Source of the DNA: Bradyrhizobium forestalis
GTDB lineage: Bacteria; Pseudomonadota; Alphaproteobacteria; Rhizobiales; Xanthobacteraceae
Length of the DNA: 64,000 bases
Direction: 5' to 3'
Assembly (NCBI RefSeq): GCF_002795245.1
Contig: NZ_PGVG01000031.1
Location: forward strand, 24,896 to 88,895
A model generated the notes under the pieces. It saw only the letters and a list, made by a program, of their open reading frames with translations. It was not told the origin of the DNA and searched no databases. Position numbers and translations under genes: made by a program. Below are positions 1 to 9,157 of the stretch, piece after piece. Position 1 is the first letter of the stretch; each line of letters starts with the position of its first letter.

Positions 1-1232
1 TTCTCGAGGAAGCCGGTCAACGCCTGAGCGCCCGCCGAGATTTTTTCGACGCCAAACCGCATCGATACCGCCTGCGCGCAACGATCGTCCCATGTCCTGT
101 TCTGGCTTGGCTCCATGGCCAGCGACTTCACCGTGCGCATGCCGTGCACGGTCTCGACGAGCAGCGCCTGGCGCCCGGCCTCGGCCTGATAAAGCTGGTA
201 GAGCCGCCGTCGGAACGGTCCCATCAAAATAGCAATCACGCTCGCGCTGATGGCGGTGAAGGCCAGCACGACGCATGTCAGCTTGATGCTGTAGAGCGCC
301 AGAACAGGCAGAAAGACGAAAAGCGAAAGCGCGTCCAAGGCAGTCAGGAACAGCCGGCCGGTCAGGAACTCACGGATTCGTCCGGCCTGCTGCATGTGCT
401 TCACCAGGACACCGGCCGAGATGCGCTCGAAGAAGGTGACCGGAAGTCCCAAAAGATGCCGAAACGTCCTGGTTGCAACCCGGATGTCGATCTTGTTCGT
501 GGCATAGAGCAGCAGGTAGCGTCGCAGGAAGTTGAATATTGCGTCGAAGCAGAGCGCAAGGATCGCACCGGCCGAAAGCACGTAGAGTGTCGTGAGGCTC
601 TCGTGGACAAGAACCTTGTCGATGACGAGTTGGAAGAAGATCGGAAGCGCCAGCCCCAGCGCATACAGGAACACCGCAGCAATTGCGACGTCGGAAAACA
701 GCCGCCACTCCCGCAGCATTTCGGGCACGAACCAGCGCAACCCGAAGGACCTCTGGCCCTGCGCTGTAGCGGTCTCGCGCTTGACCAGAACAGCAGTTCC
801 GAACCATCTGGCGCAAAACCGGTCCGCTTCGACCAGCAGGTGCTCGCCGCTCCGCTCAGCCAGCGGATCGAGAACCGTTACCGCGTCGCATTCCGGCCTC
901 GCGCCGACGACCAAGACCCAGTTCCGGTTCGAGAGCTGAACAAGGGCTGGATAGGCTTCGCCGAGCCGGCATATCGCCTTCCAATCGAGCTGCACCACGC
1001 GGGCGCGAAGGCCCGCATCATGGGCCATGCGCAGCAAGAGATCGGTCGAGATGCCGGTCTCGTCGACGGCATAGGCGTGCCGCAGGCGGTCGGAAGGCAG
1101 ATCGATACCGTGATGGGCGGCGACCCTCGACAGGCATTCAAGTGCGGTTTGAGCAGCCCGACGCGGCTCATCCTCCGGCGAAGGCGGTGCCGGTTCACAC
1201 CTGTCAATTTCAACGGAAGTTGGTTGAGACAT
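1..1232 (-). CDS. Type I secretion ABC transporter (HlyB-like), 3' end cut off by window edge
   Basis: About 410 codons are open from the ATG at 1232 to the window edge. Residues 1-140 resemble the N-terminal C39-like domain of peptidase-containing transporters. At the aligned catalytic position (four residues before the Cys of ECLSRVAAHHG) there is a Thr, so the domain should be non-proteolytic, as in HlyB. A hydrophobic exporter domain follows, with VAIAAVFLYALGLALPIFFQLV and a later segment near VLSAGAILALCF. The ATPase domain would lie beyond base 1. The start overlaps the preceding 111-aa gene by 23 bases, and the giant secreted protein lies just upstream, so this transporter is probably its exporter. 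No membrane-fusion partner is inside the window. Confidence 0.85.
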   Translation of the reverse strand, partial: MSQPTSVEIDRCEPAPPSPEDEPRRAAQTALECLSRVAAHHGIDLPSDRLRHAYAVDETGISTDLLLRMAHDAGLRARVVQLDWKAICRLGEAYPALVQLSNRNWVLVVGARPECDAVTVLDPLAERSGEHLLVEADRFCARWFGTAVLVKRETATAQGQRSFGLRWFVPEMLREWRLFSDVAIAAVFLYALGLALPIFFQLVIDKVLVHESLTTLYVLSAGAILALCFDAIFNFLRRYLLLYATNKIDIRVATRTFRHLLGLPVTFFERISAGVLVKHMQQAGRIREFLTGRLFLTALDALSLFVFLPVLALYSIKLTCVVLAFTAISASVIAILMGPFRRRLYQLYQAEAGRQALLVETVHGMRTVKSLAMEPSQNRTWDDRCAQAVSMRFGVEKISAGAQALTGFLE

Positions 1233-1545
1233 TGGGAGATCGTGAGTTGTCCGAAACTGGCGAGGCGGGCTCGACTCGCGCGTTCGCCTGTGGCGCGACA
1301 ATCGACGCTCTCGGCCGCGAGCGCTGCACGACTCCGGCGTCGACCAGACCCTGAAGCGCGTTCTGCATCACCTCCACGGAGTTCGCGAACGACTCCACGG
1401 AGAAGATCAGCCTTTGGCGAAAGACCTTCTTGGGCGCGTTGTTGGCGTCACGTTCCGTGGGCGAGAGACTGATCAGGTCCACCCGCACGATCGACCCGCC
1501 AATTGTGACCTCCTCCACCCCGTCGGTATAGATCTCGGCATGCAT
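1210..1545 (-). CDS. Small protein of unknown function between giant secreted protein and its exporter
   Basis: This 111-aa protein begins with EIYTDGVEEVTIGGSIVRVDL, which looks like a small beta-rich unit, followed by a helix (FANSVEVMQNALQGLVDAGVV) and a basic, disordered tail. The start is well supported: AGGAGAA lies 6 bases before the ATG at 1545 and overlaps the stop codon of the 2203-aa gene (1556), so translation is probably coupled. Its end overlaps the transporter start. I do not recognise the family. Position suggests an accessory, chaperone or regulator of type I export, but that is inference only. Confidence 0.6.
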   Translation of the reverse strand: MHAEIYTDGVEEVTIGGSIVRVDLISLSPTERDANNAPKKVFRQRLIFSVESFANSVEVMQNALQGLVDAGVVQRSRPRASIVAPQANARVEPASPVSDNSRSPNVSTNFR

Positions 1546-1555
1546 TGCGATTCTC

Positions 1556-4500
1556 CTATGCTGCGAGCTGCGGCCTGAAGAGGACGTCTACCGCGTAGCT
1601 CGTCGCGTTGAAGGTGTTGGTTGGGAAGAGGCTTCCGGATCCGTATGCATAGACGCCGTTTCCCCCGCTGGACGCTGACGACGGGGCGGTCAATGGTCCG
1701 TTGGTTACCGAGCTGGCAAATAGATTCGGATCGTCCGAGTAGTTTCCCGCAGTGTGGTAGGAGGCGATATAGGTCGTGCCCGCCGTGATCGTGACCGGCG
1801 TTGCAAAGTTGACCTGCTGCCAGCCACTCGCCGTCTCATTGGTAAATGTGGCGGTCGCCAACAAGGTGCCGGAGCTGCTCCAGAGATCGGCGACGTGAGT
1901 GCCGGTATTGGACGGCCCCTTGTAGAAGCGCAGCCCCATGATGTCGCCAGTGGTGGACGCCTGGAACTTCATACCGAGCTCAACCGAATTCGGATCATTC
2001 TCCGTCACCACGCTGGGCGTTGGATTCGAGCTGAACAGGCTGACAGTACTTGCTGACGGCGCGTGAACGGTCACGGCCGCACTTGCGCTCGCCGTCCCAC
2101 CCCGACCGTCCGAGATCGCGTAGTTGAACGAGGCCGGCCCGGTGTAATTGCTCGCCGGCGTGAACGTCACCGTATTGTTCTGGGTGCTGAAGCTGACGGT
2201 GCCATTGACGGCTCCACTGACCCCTGTGATCGTCAACGCGTCTCCGTTCGGATCGGTATCGTTGGCAAGCAGCGACGCACCCGAGATGCTCAGCGGAACC
2301 CCTTGCGTCGCGTCGAAGCCGCTATCGTTGTTCGCGATCGGTGACTGGTTGGTGCCGCCGCTCGAGCTGCTGAACACCACGTCCACCCAATAATTGGTAG
2401 CGTTGTAGGTGCTGGTCGGGAACAGATTGCTCGTGCCGTAGGTGTAGACACCATTGTTGCTGGACGGAGCCGTGAGCGGGCCATTGGTATGGGCCGTCGT
2501 GAAGTAGTTCGCGGTATCGGTATAGTGCCCATTGCTATGGAAGCTCGCGACATAGGTGGCGCCGGCCGAAATGGACACGGGACTACCGAATGTGACCGTC
2601 TGCCATCCGCTGGTGGTTTCATTCGTGAACGTTGCGCTCGCCAACAGCGTGCCGGTGCTGCTCCACAACGTGGCGGTATGCGTGCCCGTGTCATTGGCGC
2701 TCTTGTAGTACTTGATTCCGGTGATCGTACCGGCCGCCGAAGACGAGAATCGCACACCCAGATTGACCTGCGAGGCATCGGGGTCCGACAGTGTCGCCGG
2801 CGTGTCGGAGCTCGAGAACAGACTAACCGTCGTGGGAGCCGTGCTTACAGTTACATTGAACGTCTCGCTCGAGGAGAGACCGCCCAGATCTGTCGCGGTT
2901 GTCCTGACGCTGAGGGTGCCGACGTTCGCGGATGTCGGTGTTCCGCTGAAGGTCCGTGTCGAGCCGTTGAAGGTCAACCAGGAGGGAAGCGGCGAGCCAT
3001 CGGCGGAGGTTGCGGCATAGGTCAGCGAATCGCCGGAGTCCACATCGGTGAAGGTGCCCGCGGGCAGGGTCAGCGAGAAGAGCGAGCCAACCGTAGCGGT
3101 TTGGTTGCCGGTCTGGATCGCCAGCACCGGCGCGTCATCGGCGCCATGAATGGTGATGGTGAGCGTGGTCGACGATGTCGCACCGGCGGCATCGCGCATC
3201 GTGTAGTTGAAGACGTCCGTCAGCGTGTTGGTCGAAAGCCGCAAGGCTTGGACGGCGGCATCAGTTTCATTGACGGTATAGGTGAAAGCACCTGAAGCAT
3301 TGAGCACGAGGCTTCCGTGCGCTCCATTTAGCGCCGAGCCCAGCGTGCCGGAAGTCGAGCCGAAGCTGACTGCAGTCACGGTCTTCGTGTCGCCCGCGTC
3401 AGGATCGGTGTCGTTGGTCAGTACGCTTCCCGTGGCGGGCGAGCCGCCCGTACCGTTATTGACACCGCCCTTTTCGGTCGCGTCGCCCGTGTCGGCGACC
3501 GCAGTTGGCGGAGCGTTCGCAGTCGTCGTCACGACAATGTTGAACGTTTCGCTTGCAGTGAGGCTGCCGAGATCCGTCACGGTTGCCTTCACACCCAGCG
3601 TGCCGACATCGGCCGACGATGGTGTACCGCTAAAGGTTCGAGTTGATGTGTTAAAGGTCAGCCAGGCGGGAAGTGCGGAGCCGTTGGCCGCCGTCGCGGC
3701 GTAAGCGAGCGAATCGCCGGAATCGATATCGGTGAAGGTGCCCGCCGGCAGCGTCAGCGAGAACGCCGACCCCACTGTCGCGGTTTGGTTGCCGGTCTGG
3801 ACCGCCAGCACCGGTGCATCGTTGGCGCCGTGAATTGTGATCGTGAGCGTGCTCGAGGACGTCGCGCTGGCGGCATCACGCATCGTGTAATTGAAGACGT
3901 CCGTCAGCGTGTTGGTCGCAAGCCGCAGCGCCTGCACGGCGGAATCGGTCTCGTTGACCGTATAGGTGAAGGCGCCTGAAGCGTTGAGCACGAGGCTTCC
4001 GTGCGCGCCGTTCAGCGCCGAGCCCAGCGTGCCGGAGGTCGAGCCGAAGCTGACAGCAGTCACGGTCTTGGTGTCGCCAGCGTCTGGATCGGTGTCGTTG
4101 GTCAGTACGTTTCCAGTCGCGGCTGAGCCGCCGGTGCCGTTATTGACACCGCCCTTCTCGGTGGCATCGCCTGTGTCGGCGACGGCGGTCGGCGACCTAT
4201 TCGTGCCGGACGATCCGTTGAAGACCACGTCAACGTAGTAGTTGGTCGACTTGTAGACGCTGGTCGGGAATGACGCGCCGGTTCCATAGGCGTACACTCC
4301 ATTTCCGGCCGCTGGCGCGCTCAACTGGCCATTCGTAACTGAGCTCGTGAAATAGTTCTGGGTGTCGGAATAATTGCCGTTGGTGTGATAGGACGCGACA
4401 TATGTCGCTCCCGCGGAAATGGCGATTGGGCTCGCGAAGCTGACCTGCTGCCAGCCGCTGGCGGTCTCCCCCGTGAAGGTCGCCGTAGCAAGGAGCGTTC

Positions 4501-7500
4501 CCGTCGAGCTCCAGAGATGCGCGACATGGGTACCGGTATTCGCTGATCCCTTATAGAAGCGCAGGCCGGTTATCGTTCCGTTCACAGAAGCGGAAAACTT
4601 GACGCCGAGCTCGACGGAGCTCGCATCGCCCGAATTGACCACGCTCGGCACATCGTTGGTACCGAACAGGCTTTGCGCGGAGATGGGATAGTTGACGTTG
4701 AGGAGAACCTGGCCGGTTCCGGTGGCCTCGCTCGTGTCGGTGATCGTATAGGAGAATTGCGCCGGTCCCGCGTAATTCGTGGTCGGGGTAAACGTCACTA
4801 TCTGGGTCTGAGCGTTGTAGCTTACGCTCCCGTTGATCGGGCTGCTCACGCCGGTGATCGAAAACGACAGGCCGGCCGGATCCGTATCATTGGCGAGCAG
4901 CGCCGATGCCGGAATAGTCAGGACACCGTTTTGGGTTACGCTAAAGCCGCTGTCATTGTTGGCCTGCGGCTGCTGGCTGGTATTGCTGAAGACGACGTCC
5001 ACCCAATAATTTTGAGCCTTCACAATCGAAACAGTGTTCGGGAAAAGCGGTCCGGGGCCGTAGGCATAGACACCGTTGAGACCGCTGCCCGTCGCCGTCA
5101 GCGGACCGTGGGTATGGCCGGCATTGTCGAAATAGAAGTCGGTCGTAGAGTACTGCCCGGTATTCGTATGATAGGAGGCGATGTAGGTGACCCCGGCCTG
5201 CACATGGACCGGTGTCGCGAAATTCACCTGTTGCCAACCACTCGCGGTCTCGTTGGTGAACGTTGCGCTCGCCAGCAGTACGCCGTTCGTCGTCCAGAGA
5301 TCGCCCAGATGCGTCCCTGTGTTCTGCGGCCCCTTGTAGAACCGGATGCCGGTGATGTCGCCGGACTCCGCGGCGACGAATTTCACACCCAATTCTACGG
5401 CGCCGGCGTCGTTAGTTGTGACTACGGCCGGCGTATCGGTCGGACTGAAAATCGTCAGGTTCGACGAAGGCGTGACGGTGTAAGCAACGCCCGCGCCAGC
5501 CGTCTCGAGATTCAGGCTGTCGTCCACCGCCCTGCTCTTGATGTTGTACTGGCCGGAAGCGCCAGCGGAGAATGTGTACGACCACGTCACATTGGCGATG
5601 CCGACCCTGCTGCTGGCGGGATGCCACGTGCTTCCGCTGTCGGTCGAGACTTCAATACCGCCGATGACGCCGCCAGCATCGCTGGCCGATCCTGTGACGG
5701 TAACCGACTGGCCCTCCGGGATGCTGCTGGCCGAGACGTTCGAGATGGTGGATGTTGGGGCAGTGCGATCAGTCGATTGGGAAGCAATGACCAGACTCGC
5801 TTGCAGCGTCGCGGGCTGCACGCCCATATCGGCGAGCACATTGACTGTTGCTTGCTGGACGTTCGGATCAATCGGCGTTGCGGACCCAGTGTGCTGGTCA
5901 TGATCGGAGGCGAGGCCCCACGACCAGAACACCGTACCGGCCCCGAAAACAAGGGCACCGCTGACCGGGTCACGAAACTCGACCAGATTATGAGTTGCTG
6001 TTCCGTTGCCGGTGGTGTTGCCGTAGTCCAGGAGATACTGGCCGGTGATCTGCAGCGTCGAAGACGACACACTGACAAGTCCAGCCGGGCGGAAGCCGTT
6101 ATCCGGCGACACATCCCACTCATAGCCGAGCAGGTTCTGTACGAGCGAGGCGGTTTGGCCCACCGGCGTATTGGCGACCGACGTATTGCGCCAGAAGCGC
6201 AGGTTCGTCATGTCGTACGGAATCTGGATAATGTCCGTGCGATTGGAGTCCACCTGAAATAGCTGGCCGGTGAGGGCATTGGAAGGGATTCCCGACAATC
6301 CTCCGGTCGACGCGAATCGCGCGTCCATGAAAGTGCCAGTCGCCGTTCCAGTTGGGTCGATCAACTGATTGGCGTGGGTGTCCTTGTACGAGATCAGGGT
6401 GCGGTTGGCCGTCTGGCTGGCATCGATGCTGGGCGCGAGTCTCGTTTGCCAATACACCTCGTTACCACTGAGAAACATCAGATTGACGCCGGCATGGCCG
6501 GCCGCCTGGACGTTGGAGAACTGGCTGTCGGTCCAATATTCATCGTGGCCGACATCCATGTAGACCTGATGGTTGAGCAGGAGCGATCCGTTGGTGGCCG
6601 CATCGATGCCTGAAATGTAGGAGACGTCGTATCCGTTCTGCTCGAGCCAGTAGATCGCCGGATATTCGGCCGAGAACACCATGTCGTTGGAAGAACTCGC
6701 GAGCCCGCCGTCGCGCGTCGTGATCGGACGATTGTAGCTCACGGCGTAAGCGGAGCCGCCCACGCCAGGTCCGTTGCCGAAGTAGAGATTGGCCCCGCCC
6801 CACGGGTTGTAGGCCTGCCAGGTCTGATCGGCGGTCTGGAACACGATCGCGCTTTGCGACGCATCGTTGCGGATGACGAATGGAATCTGGAAAGTCTGCG
6901 TTCCGTCGATGACGTTGGCGATGTACACGCCGGAAACGGCGTCAGTCGGCACGCTCCAGGAGTCGGTCACGCTCCAGTTGCCGGCGTCGACGAGGCCAGT
7001 CGATGCGTTCCTCAATGGCGCCGGTTGCACCACGGAAGTTGCAGCCTGATGCTGTACGGTCGTAATCAGTCTGGCGCCGTTGCCGCCGTAATATCCCAGC
7101 CGGTAGATATCGATACGATAATTCGGATTGCCCGTCTGGTTGTCGATCTTGAATTGAACGGTGCTGCCGATATTGGTGCTTATCGCTGTCGTGAACCCCT
7201 GGATTCGCGTCGAGTTTGCGCCAACATCGATCTGCCAGATGTTCGGCGATGTGCCTTGTTTCTGATTTTCCAGCACGATCGGGTTCGTGACCGGGTCCGC
7301 AACGATCGTGCCACCCTGCCCATCGCTTGCAAAGGTCCAGTTCGAATCCTGGCCGGAGAACAGCAGGGTGACATTGCCGGCTCCATTACTGAAATCGACC
7401 GTGCTGATGTTTGAGCTCCGGTCGTAGCGAACCGACGCTGACATCGTCGACGTGAAAGCGAAATCCCTGAGGTCGATCAGATTGCCGGCTGAAAGCGGTC

Positions 7501-8167
7501 GATCCGGCGATGAACTTCCGATCAGGCCATGGAATTGGGCAGAGCGATCGAGAACCAGGGTGCCGACATCCGTCTCGAAGGAGACGGTTATTCCAGAGAA
7601 TGAACCGTTCAAGAGTTGCCCGGAGACCGAGCCTCCGATCTCGAGAACTGATCTGTCGGCAATCGCGAAGTCACCCGCTCCGCGAACGTCGCCCTTGAAG
7701 TCCGCTGCAGCACTCCCATCGCCGCCGGACGGTACGAGCTTTATGCTGCCGTTGTTGATGGTGTCACCTTCCACGACGAAGGACGACCCTCGCCCGAGCG
7801 CAACCGTCACATTTGCATCAACGAATAGGCTGCCGACATCAACATTGACGCTGGTTGTGACAACATAGGATCCCGGCGCGTCGATGAAGGCGCCGGACCA
7901 CGCGTCGGGAATGCCCGCACTCCAGTTCGCAGCGACGTTCCAATAGCCGCCGCTCGAACTGATCCAATGCGTCGCACCGATCCTGGAACGTGACGGCCCG
8001 ACCGCCGCCCACAGATCGGACACCTGCCGGGTCGCCAGACCGCGGCTCCAGGACGCATTCCAGAGGGGGGCACCCGGCAGGAGCAAATCAGTCTGGTTGA
8101 AATCACTCTCCTCCGAGAGGAGAGGCCTTGCTGCTCGATAAAAAACGCTCGCCTTGTGATTTATCAT
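1556..8167 (-). CDS. Giant modular secreted protein with N,N-dimethylformamidase-like domain and DUF4082/VCBS repeats
   Basis: This is a 2203-residue protein. Approximate domain order: 1-290, beta-rich N-terminus (GGYWNVAANWSAG); 292-790, a region like the N,N-dimethylformamidase beta-subunit C-terminal family (WQAYNPWGGANLYFG, DVGHDEYWT, FLSGNEVYWQTR); 795-900, Ig-like; 905-1060, DUF4082; 1068-1160, cadherin-like (LLANDTDP); 1163-1320, DUF4082; 1325-1780, two tandem 228-residue VCBS plus putative-Ig units; 1783-1940, DUF4082; 1945-2040, cadherin-like; 2043-2203, DUF4082. There is no N-terminal signal peptide and no RTX nonapeptide, yet a type I exporter gene follows in the same orientation, so export by that route is likely. 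GAGGG precedes the ATG. It could be a surface adhesin, matrix protein or extracellular hydrolase; the enzymatic domain has not been shown to be active. Confidence 0.85.
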   Translation of the reverse strand: MINHKASVFYRAARPLLSEESDFNQTDLLLPGAPLWNASWSRGLATRQVSDLWAAVGPSRSRIGATHWISSSGGYWNVAANWSAGIPDAWSGAFIDAPGSYVVTTSVNVDVGSLFVDANVTVALGRGSSFVVEGDTINNGSIKLVPSGGDGSAAADFKGDVRGAGDFAIADRSVLEIGGSVSGQLLNGSFSGITVSFETDVGTLVLDRSAQFHGLIGSSSPDRPLSAGNLIDLRDFAFTSTMSASVRYDRSSNISTVDFSNGAGNVTLLFSGQDSNWTFASDGQGGTIVADPVTNPIVLENQKQGTSPNIWQIDVGANSTRIQGFTTAISTNIGSTVQFKIDNQTGNPNYRIDIYRLGYYGGNGARLITTVQHQAATSVVQPAPLRNASTGLVDAGNWSVTDSWSVPTDAVSGVYIANVIDGTQTFQIPFVIRNDASQSAIVFQTADQTWQAYNPWGGANLYFGNGPGVGGSAYAVSYNRPITTRDGGLASSSNDMVFSAEYPAIYWLEQNGYDVSYISGIDAATNGSLLLNHQVYMDVGHDEYWTDSQFSNVQAAGHAGVNLMFLSGNEVYWQTRLAPSIDASQTANRTLISYKDTHANQLIDPTGTATGTFMDARFASTGGLSGIPSNALTGQLFQVDSNRTDIIQIPYDMTNLRFWRNTSVANTPVGQTASLVQNLLGYEWDVSPDNGFRPAGLVSVSSSTLQITGQYLLDYGNTTGNGTATHNLVEFRDPVSGALVFGAGTVFWSWGLASDHDQHTGSATPIDPNVQQATVNVLADMGVQPATLQASLVIASQSTDRTAPTSTISNVSASSIPEGQSVTVTGSASDAGGVIGGIEVSTDSGSTWHPASSRVGIANVTWSYTFSAGASGQYNIKSRAVDDSLNLETAGAGVAYTVTPSSNLTIFSPTDTPAVVTTNDAGAVELGVKFVAAESGDITGIRFYKGPQNTGTHLGDLWTTNGVLLASATFTNETASGWQQVNFATPVHVQAGVTYIASYHTNTGQYSTTDFYFDNAGHTHGPLTATGSGLNGVYAYGPGPLFPNTVSIVKAQNYWVDVVFSNTSQQPQANNDSGFSVTQNGVLTIPASALLANDTDPAGLSFSITGVSSPINGSVSYNAQTQIVTFTPTTNYAGPAQFSYTITDTSEATGTGQVLLNVNYPISAQSLFGTNDVPSVVNSGDASSVELGVKFSASVNGTITGLRFYKGSANTGTHVAHLWSSTGTLLATATFTGETASGWQQVSFASPIAISAGATYVASYHTNGNYSDTQNYFTSSVTNGQLSAPAAGNGVYAYGTGASFPTSVYKSTNYYVDVVFNGSSGTNRSPTAVADTGDATEKGGVNNGTGGSAATGNVLTNDTDPDAGDTKTVTAVSFGSTSGTLGSALNGAHGSLVLNASGAFTYTVNETDSAVQALRLATNTLTDVFNYTMRDAASATSSSTLTITIHGANDAPVLAVQTGNQTATVGSAFSLTLPAGTFTDIDSGDSLAYAATAANGSALPAWLTFNTSTRTFSGTPSSADVGTLGVKATVTDLGSLTASETFNIVVTTTANAPPTAVADTGDATEKGGVNNGTGGSPATGSVLTNDTDPDAGDTKTVTAVSFGSTSGTLGSALNGAHGSLVLNASGAFTYTVNETDAAVQALRLSTNTLTDVFNYTMRDAAGATSSTTLTITIHGADDAPVLAIQTGNQTATVGSLFSLTLPAGTFTDVDSGDSLTYAATSADGSPLPSWLTFNGSTRTFSGTPTSANVGTLSVRTTATDLGGLSSSETFNVTVSTAPTTVSLFSSSDTPATLSDPDASQVNLGVRFSSSAAGTITGIKYYKSANDTGTHTATLWSSTGTLLASATFTNETTSGWQTVTFGSPVSISAGATYVASFHSNGHYTDTANYFTTAHTNGPLTAPSSNNGVYTYGTSNLFPTSTYNATNYWVDVVFSSSSGGTNQSPIANNDSGFDATQGVPLSISGASLLANDTDPNGDALTITGVSGAVNGTVSFSTQNNTVTFTPASNYTGPASFNYAISDGRGGTASASAAVTVHAPSASTVSLFSSNPTPSVVTENDPNSVELGMKFQASTTGDIMGLRFYKGPSNTGTHVADLWSSSGTLLATATFTNETASGWQQVNFATPVTITAGTTYIASYHTAGNYSDDPNLFASSVTNGPLTAPSSASSGGNGVYAYGSGSLFPTNTFNATSYAVDVLFRPQLAA
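2828..4195 (-). repeat. Tandem 684-bp intragenic repeat (two units)
   Basis: Two adjacent units (about 4195-3512 and 3511-2828) of the giant protein gene repeat with a period of 684 bp, exactly 228 codons. For example, the stretch starting at 3097 recurs at 3781. Each unit encodes a VCBS-type module (ADTGDATEKGGVNNGTGG) and a putative-Ig module (LPAWLTFN, TRTFSGTP). The DNA similarity is high by eye, consistent with recent internal duplication or ongoing homogenisation. Confidence 0.85.
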
Positions 8168-8254
8168 GGCCAGCCCTCAAAATCCGCAGTGGAAGAATTT
8201 AAATTAAAAAATTCGCACCGGTCAATTAATTAAAATGGTAATATCAAATTTAAA
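8168..8254. promoter_or_regulatory. AT-rich spacer between rfbA and the giant protein gene
   Basis: This 87-bp gap is strikingly A/T-rich (repeated aatttaaatt-type tracts) against a GC-rich surround. It lies directly 5' of the giant gene's Shine-Dalgarno. It probably carries that gene's promoter and a binding site for an H-NS-like protein; both roles are inferred from composition. Confidence 0.45.
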
Positions 8255-9157
8255 TTAAACGTCCATTGCGGCGCCGGCAGCTGCTCCGGGCAGCCGCAGG
8301 ATCTCATTGAGATACCTGCCGTATCCGCTCTTCTCCAGCGGCTGAATCAGTCCGAGAAGCTGCTCTTGATCGATGAATCCCTGCCGGAAGGCGACCTCCT
8401 CGAGGCAGGCCACCTTCATGCCCTGCCGCTTTTCAAGCGTTTGTACGAACGTCCCTGCATCGATCAGCGACTCGACCGTGCCCGTATCCAGCCATGCGAA
8501 CCCCCGTCCCATGCGCTCGACGTGGAGAGCGCCGGCCGCGAGATAGCGCATTTGCAGATCGGTGATCTCGAGCTCTCCCCGCGGAGACGGCTCGACACGG
8601 CGGGCATACCGCACAACCCGGTTGTCAAAAAAATACAGACCGGTGATGGCCCAGTTCGATGTCGGCCTTGTCGGCTTTTCCTCGATTAGTTGCGGGCGGC
8701 CCGCGTCGTCAAACGTAACGACCCCGTATCGCTCAGGATCGCGCACGTGATACGCGAACACGGTCGCACCTTCCTCGCGGGCCGCGGCCTTCGCGAGCAG
8801 TTCGCGCAAGCCGCCGCCGAAAAAGATGTTGTCTCCGAGCACCATCGCGACGCGATCGGTTCCGATGAAATCGGCGCCTACGATGAATGCTTCCGCAAGT
8901 CCGCCGGGGCGGGGTTGTTCCGCATAGCTGAGCCGGATTCCCCACTGGCTGCCATTCCCGAGCAATCGTTCGAACTGGGGCCGATCCGCCGGGGTCGTGA
9001 TGACCAGGATCTCGCGGATTCCTGCCAGCATCAACGTCGATAGCGGGTAGTAGATCATCGGCTTGTCATAGATGGGCAGCAGCTGCTTGCTGACCACACG
9101 TGTGATCGGGTAGAGCCGCGTTCCGCTGCCGCCAGCCAGGACGATTCCCTTCAGCAT
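8255..9157 (-). CDS. rfbA: Glucose-1-phosphate thymidylyltransferase
   Basis: RfbA/RmlA joins dTTP and glucose-1-phosphate to give dTDP-glucose, the first step of dTDP-L-rhamnose synthesis. The 300-aa protein opens with the nucleotide-binding signature GIVLAGGSGTRLYPIT and has the family motifs SKQLLPIYDKPMIYYPLS and VLGDNIFFGGG. The length is normal. An in-frame extension upstream to 9460 exists, but the ATG at 9157 follows GGAGGAGGAGA and begins the conserved domain, so it is the start. It is the last of the four rhamnose genes, and the upstream rfbD reading frame runs 92 bases into it. Confidence 0.95.
   Translation of the reverse strand: MLKGIVLAGGSGTRLYPITRVVSKQLLPIYDKPMIYYPLSTLMLAGIREILVITTPADRPQFERLLGNGSQWGIRLSYAEQPRPGGLAEAFIVGADFIGTDRVAMVLGDNIFFGGGLRELLAKAAAREEGATVFAYHVRDPERYGVVTFDDAGRPQLIEEKPTRPTSNWAITGLYFFDNRVVRYARRVEPSPRGELEITDLQMRYLAAGALHVERMGRGFAWLDTGTVESLIDAGTFVQTLEKRQGMKVACLEEVAFRQGFIDQEQLLGLIQPLEKSGYGRYLNEILRLPGAAAGAAMDV

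Noticed and set aside
144..1472. 442-codon plus-strand open frame
   Set aside because: It is antisense to the type I exporter and the 111-aa gene, which have clear protein motifs; composition is Arg/Gln-rich and shows no family.
2063..3295. Plus-strand frames over the DUF4082/VCBS region
   Set aside because: They repeat with the same period as the coding strand's tandem units and mirror them; they are antisense shadows.
4673..6262. 529-codon plus-strand open frame
   Set aside because: It is antisense to the giant secreted protein, whose domains are recognisable; the plus-strand protein has no motif.
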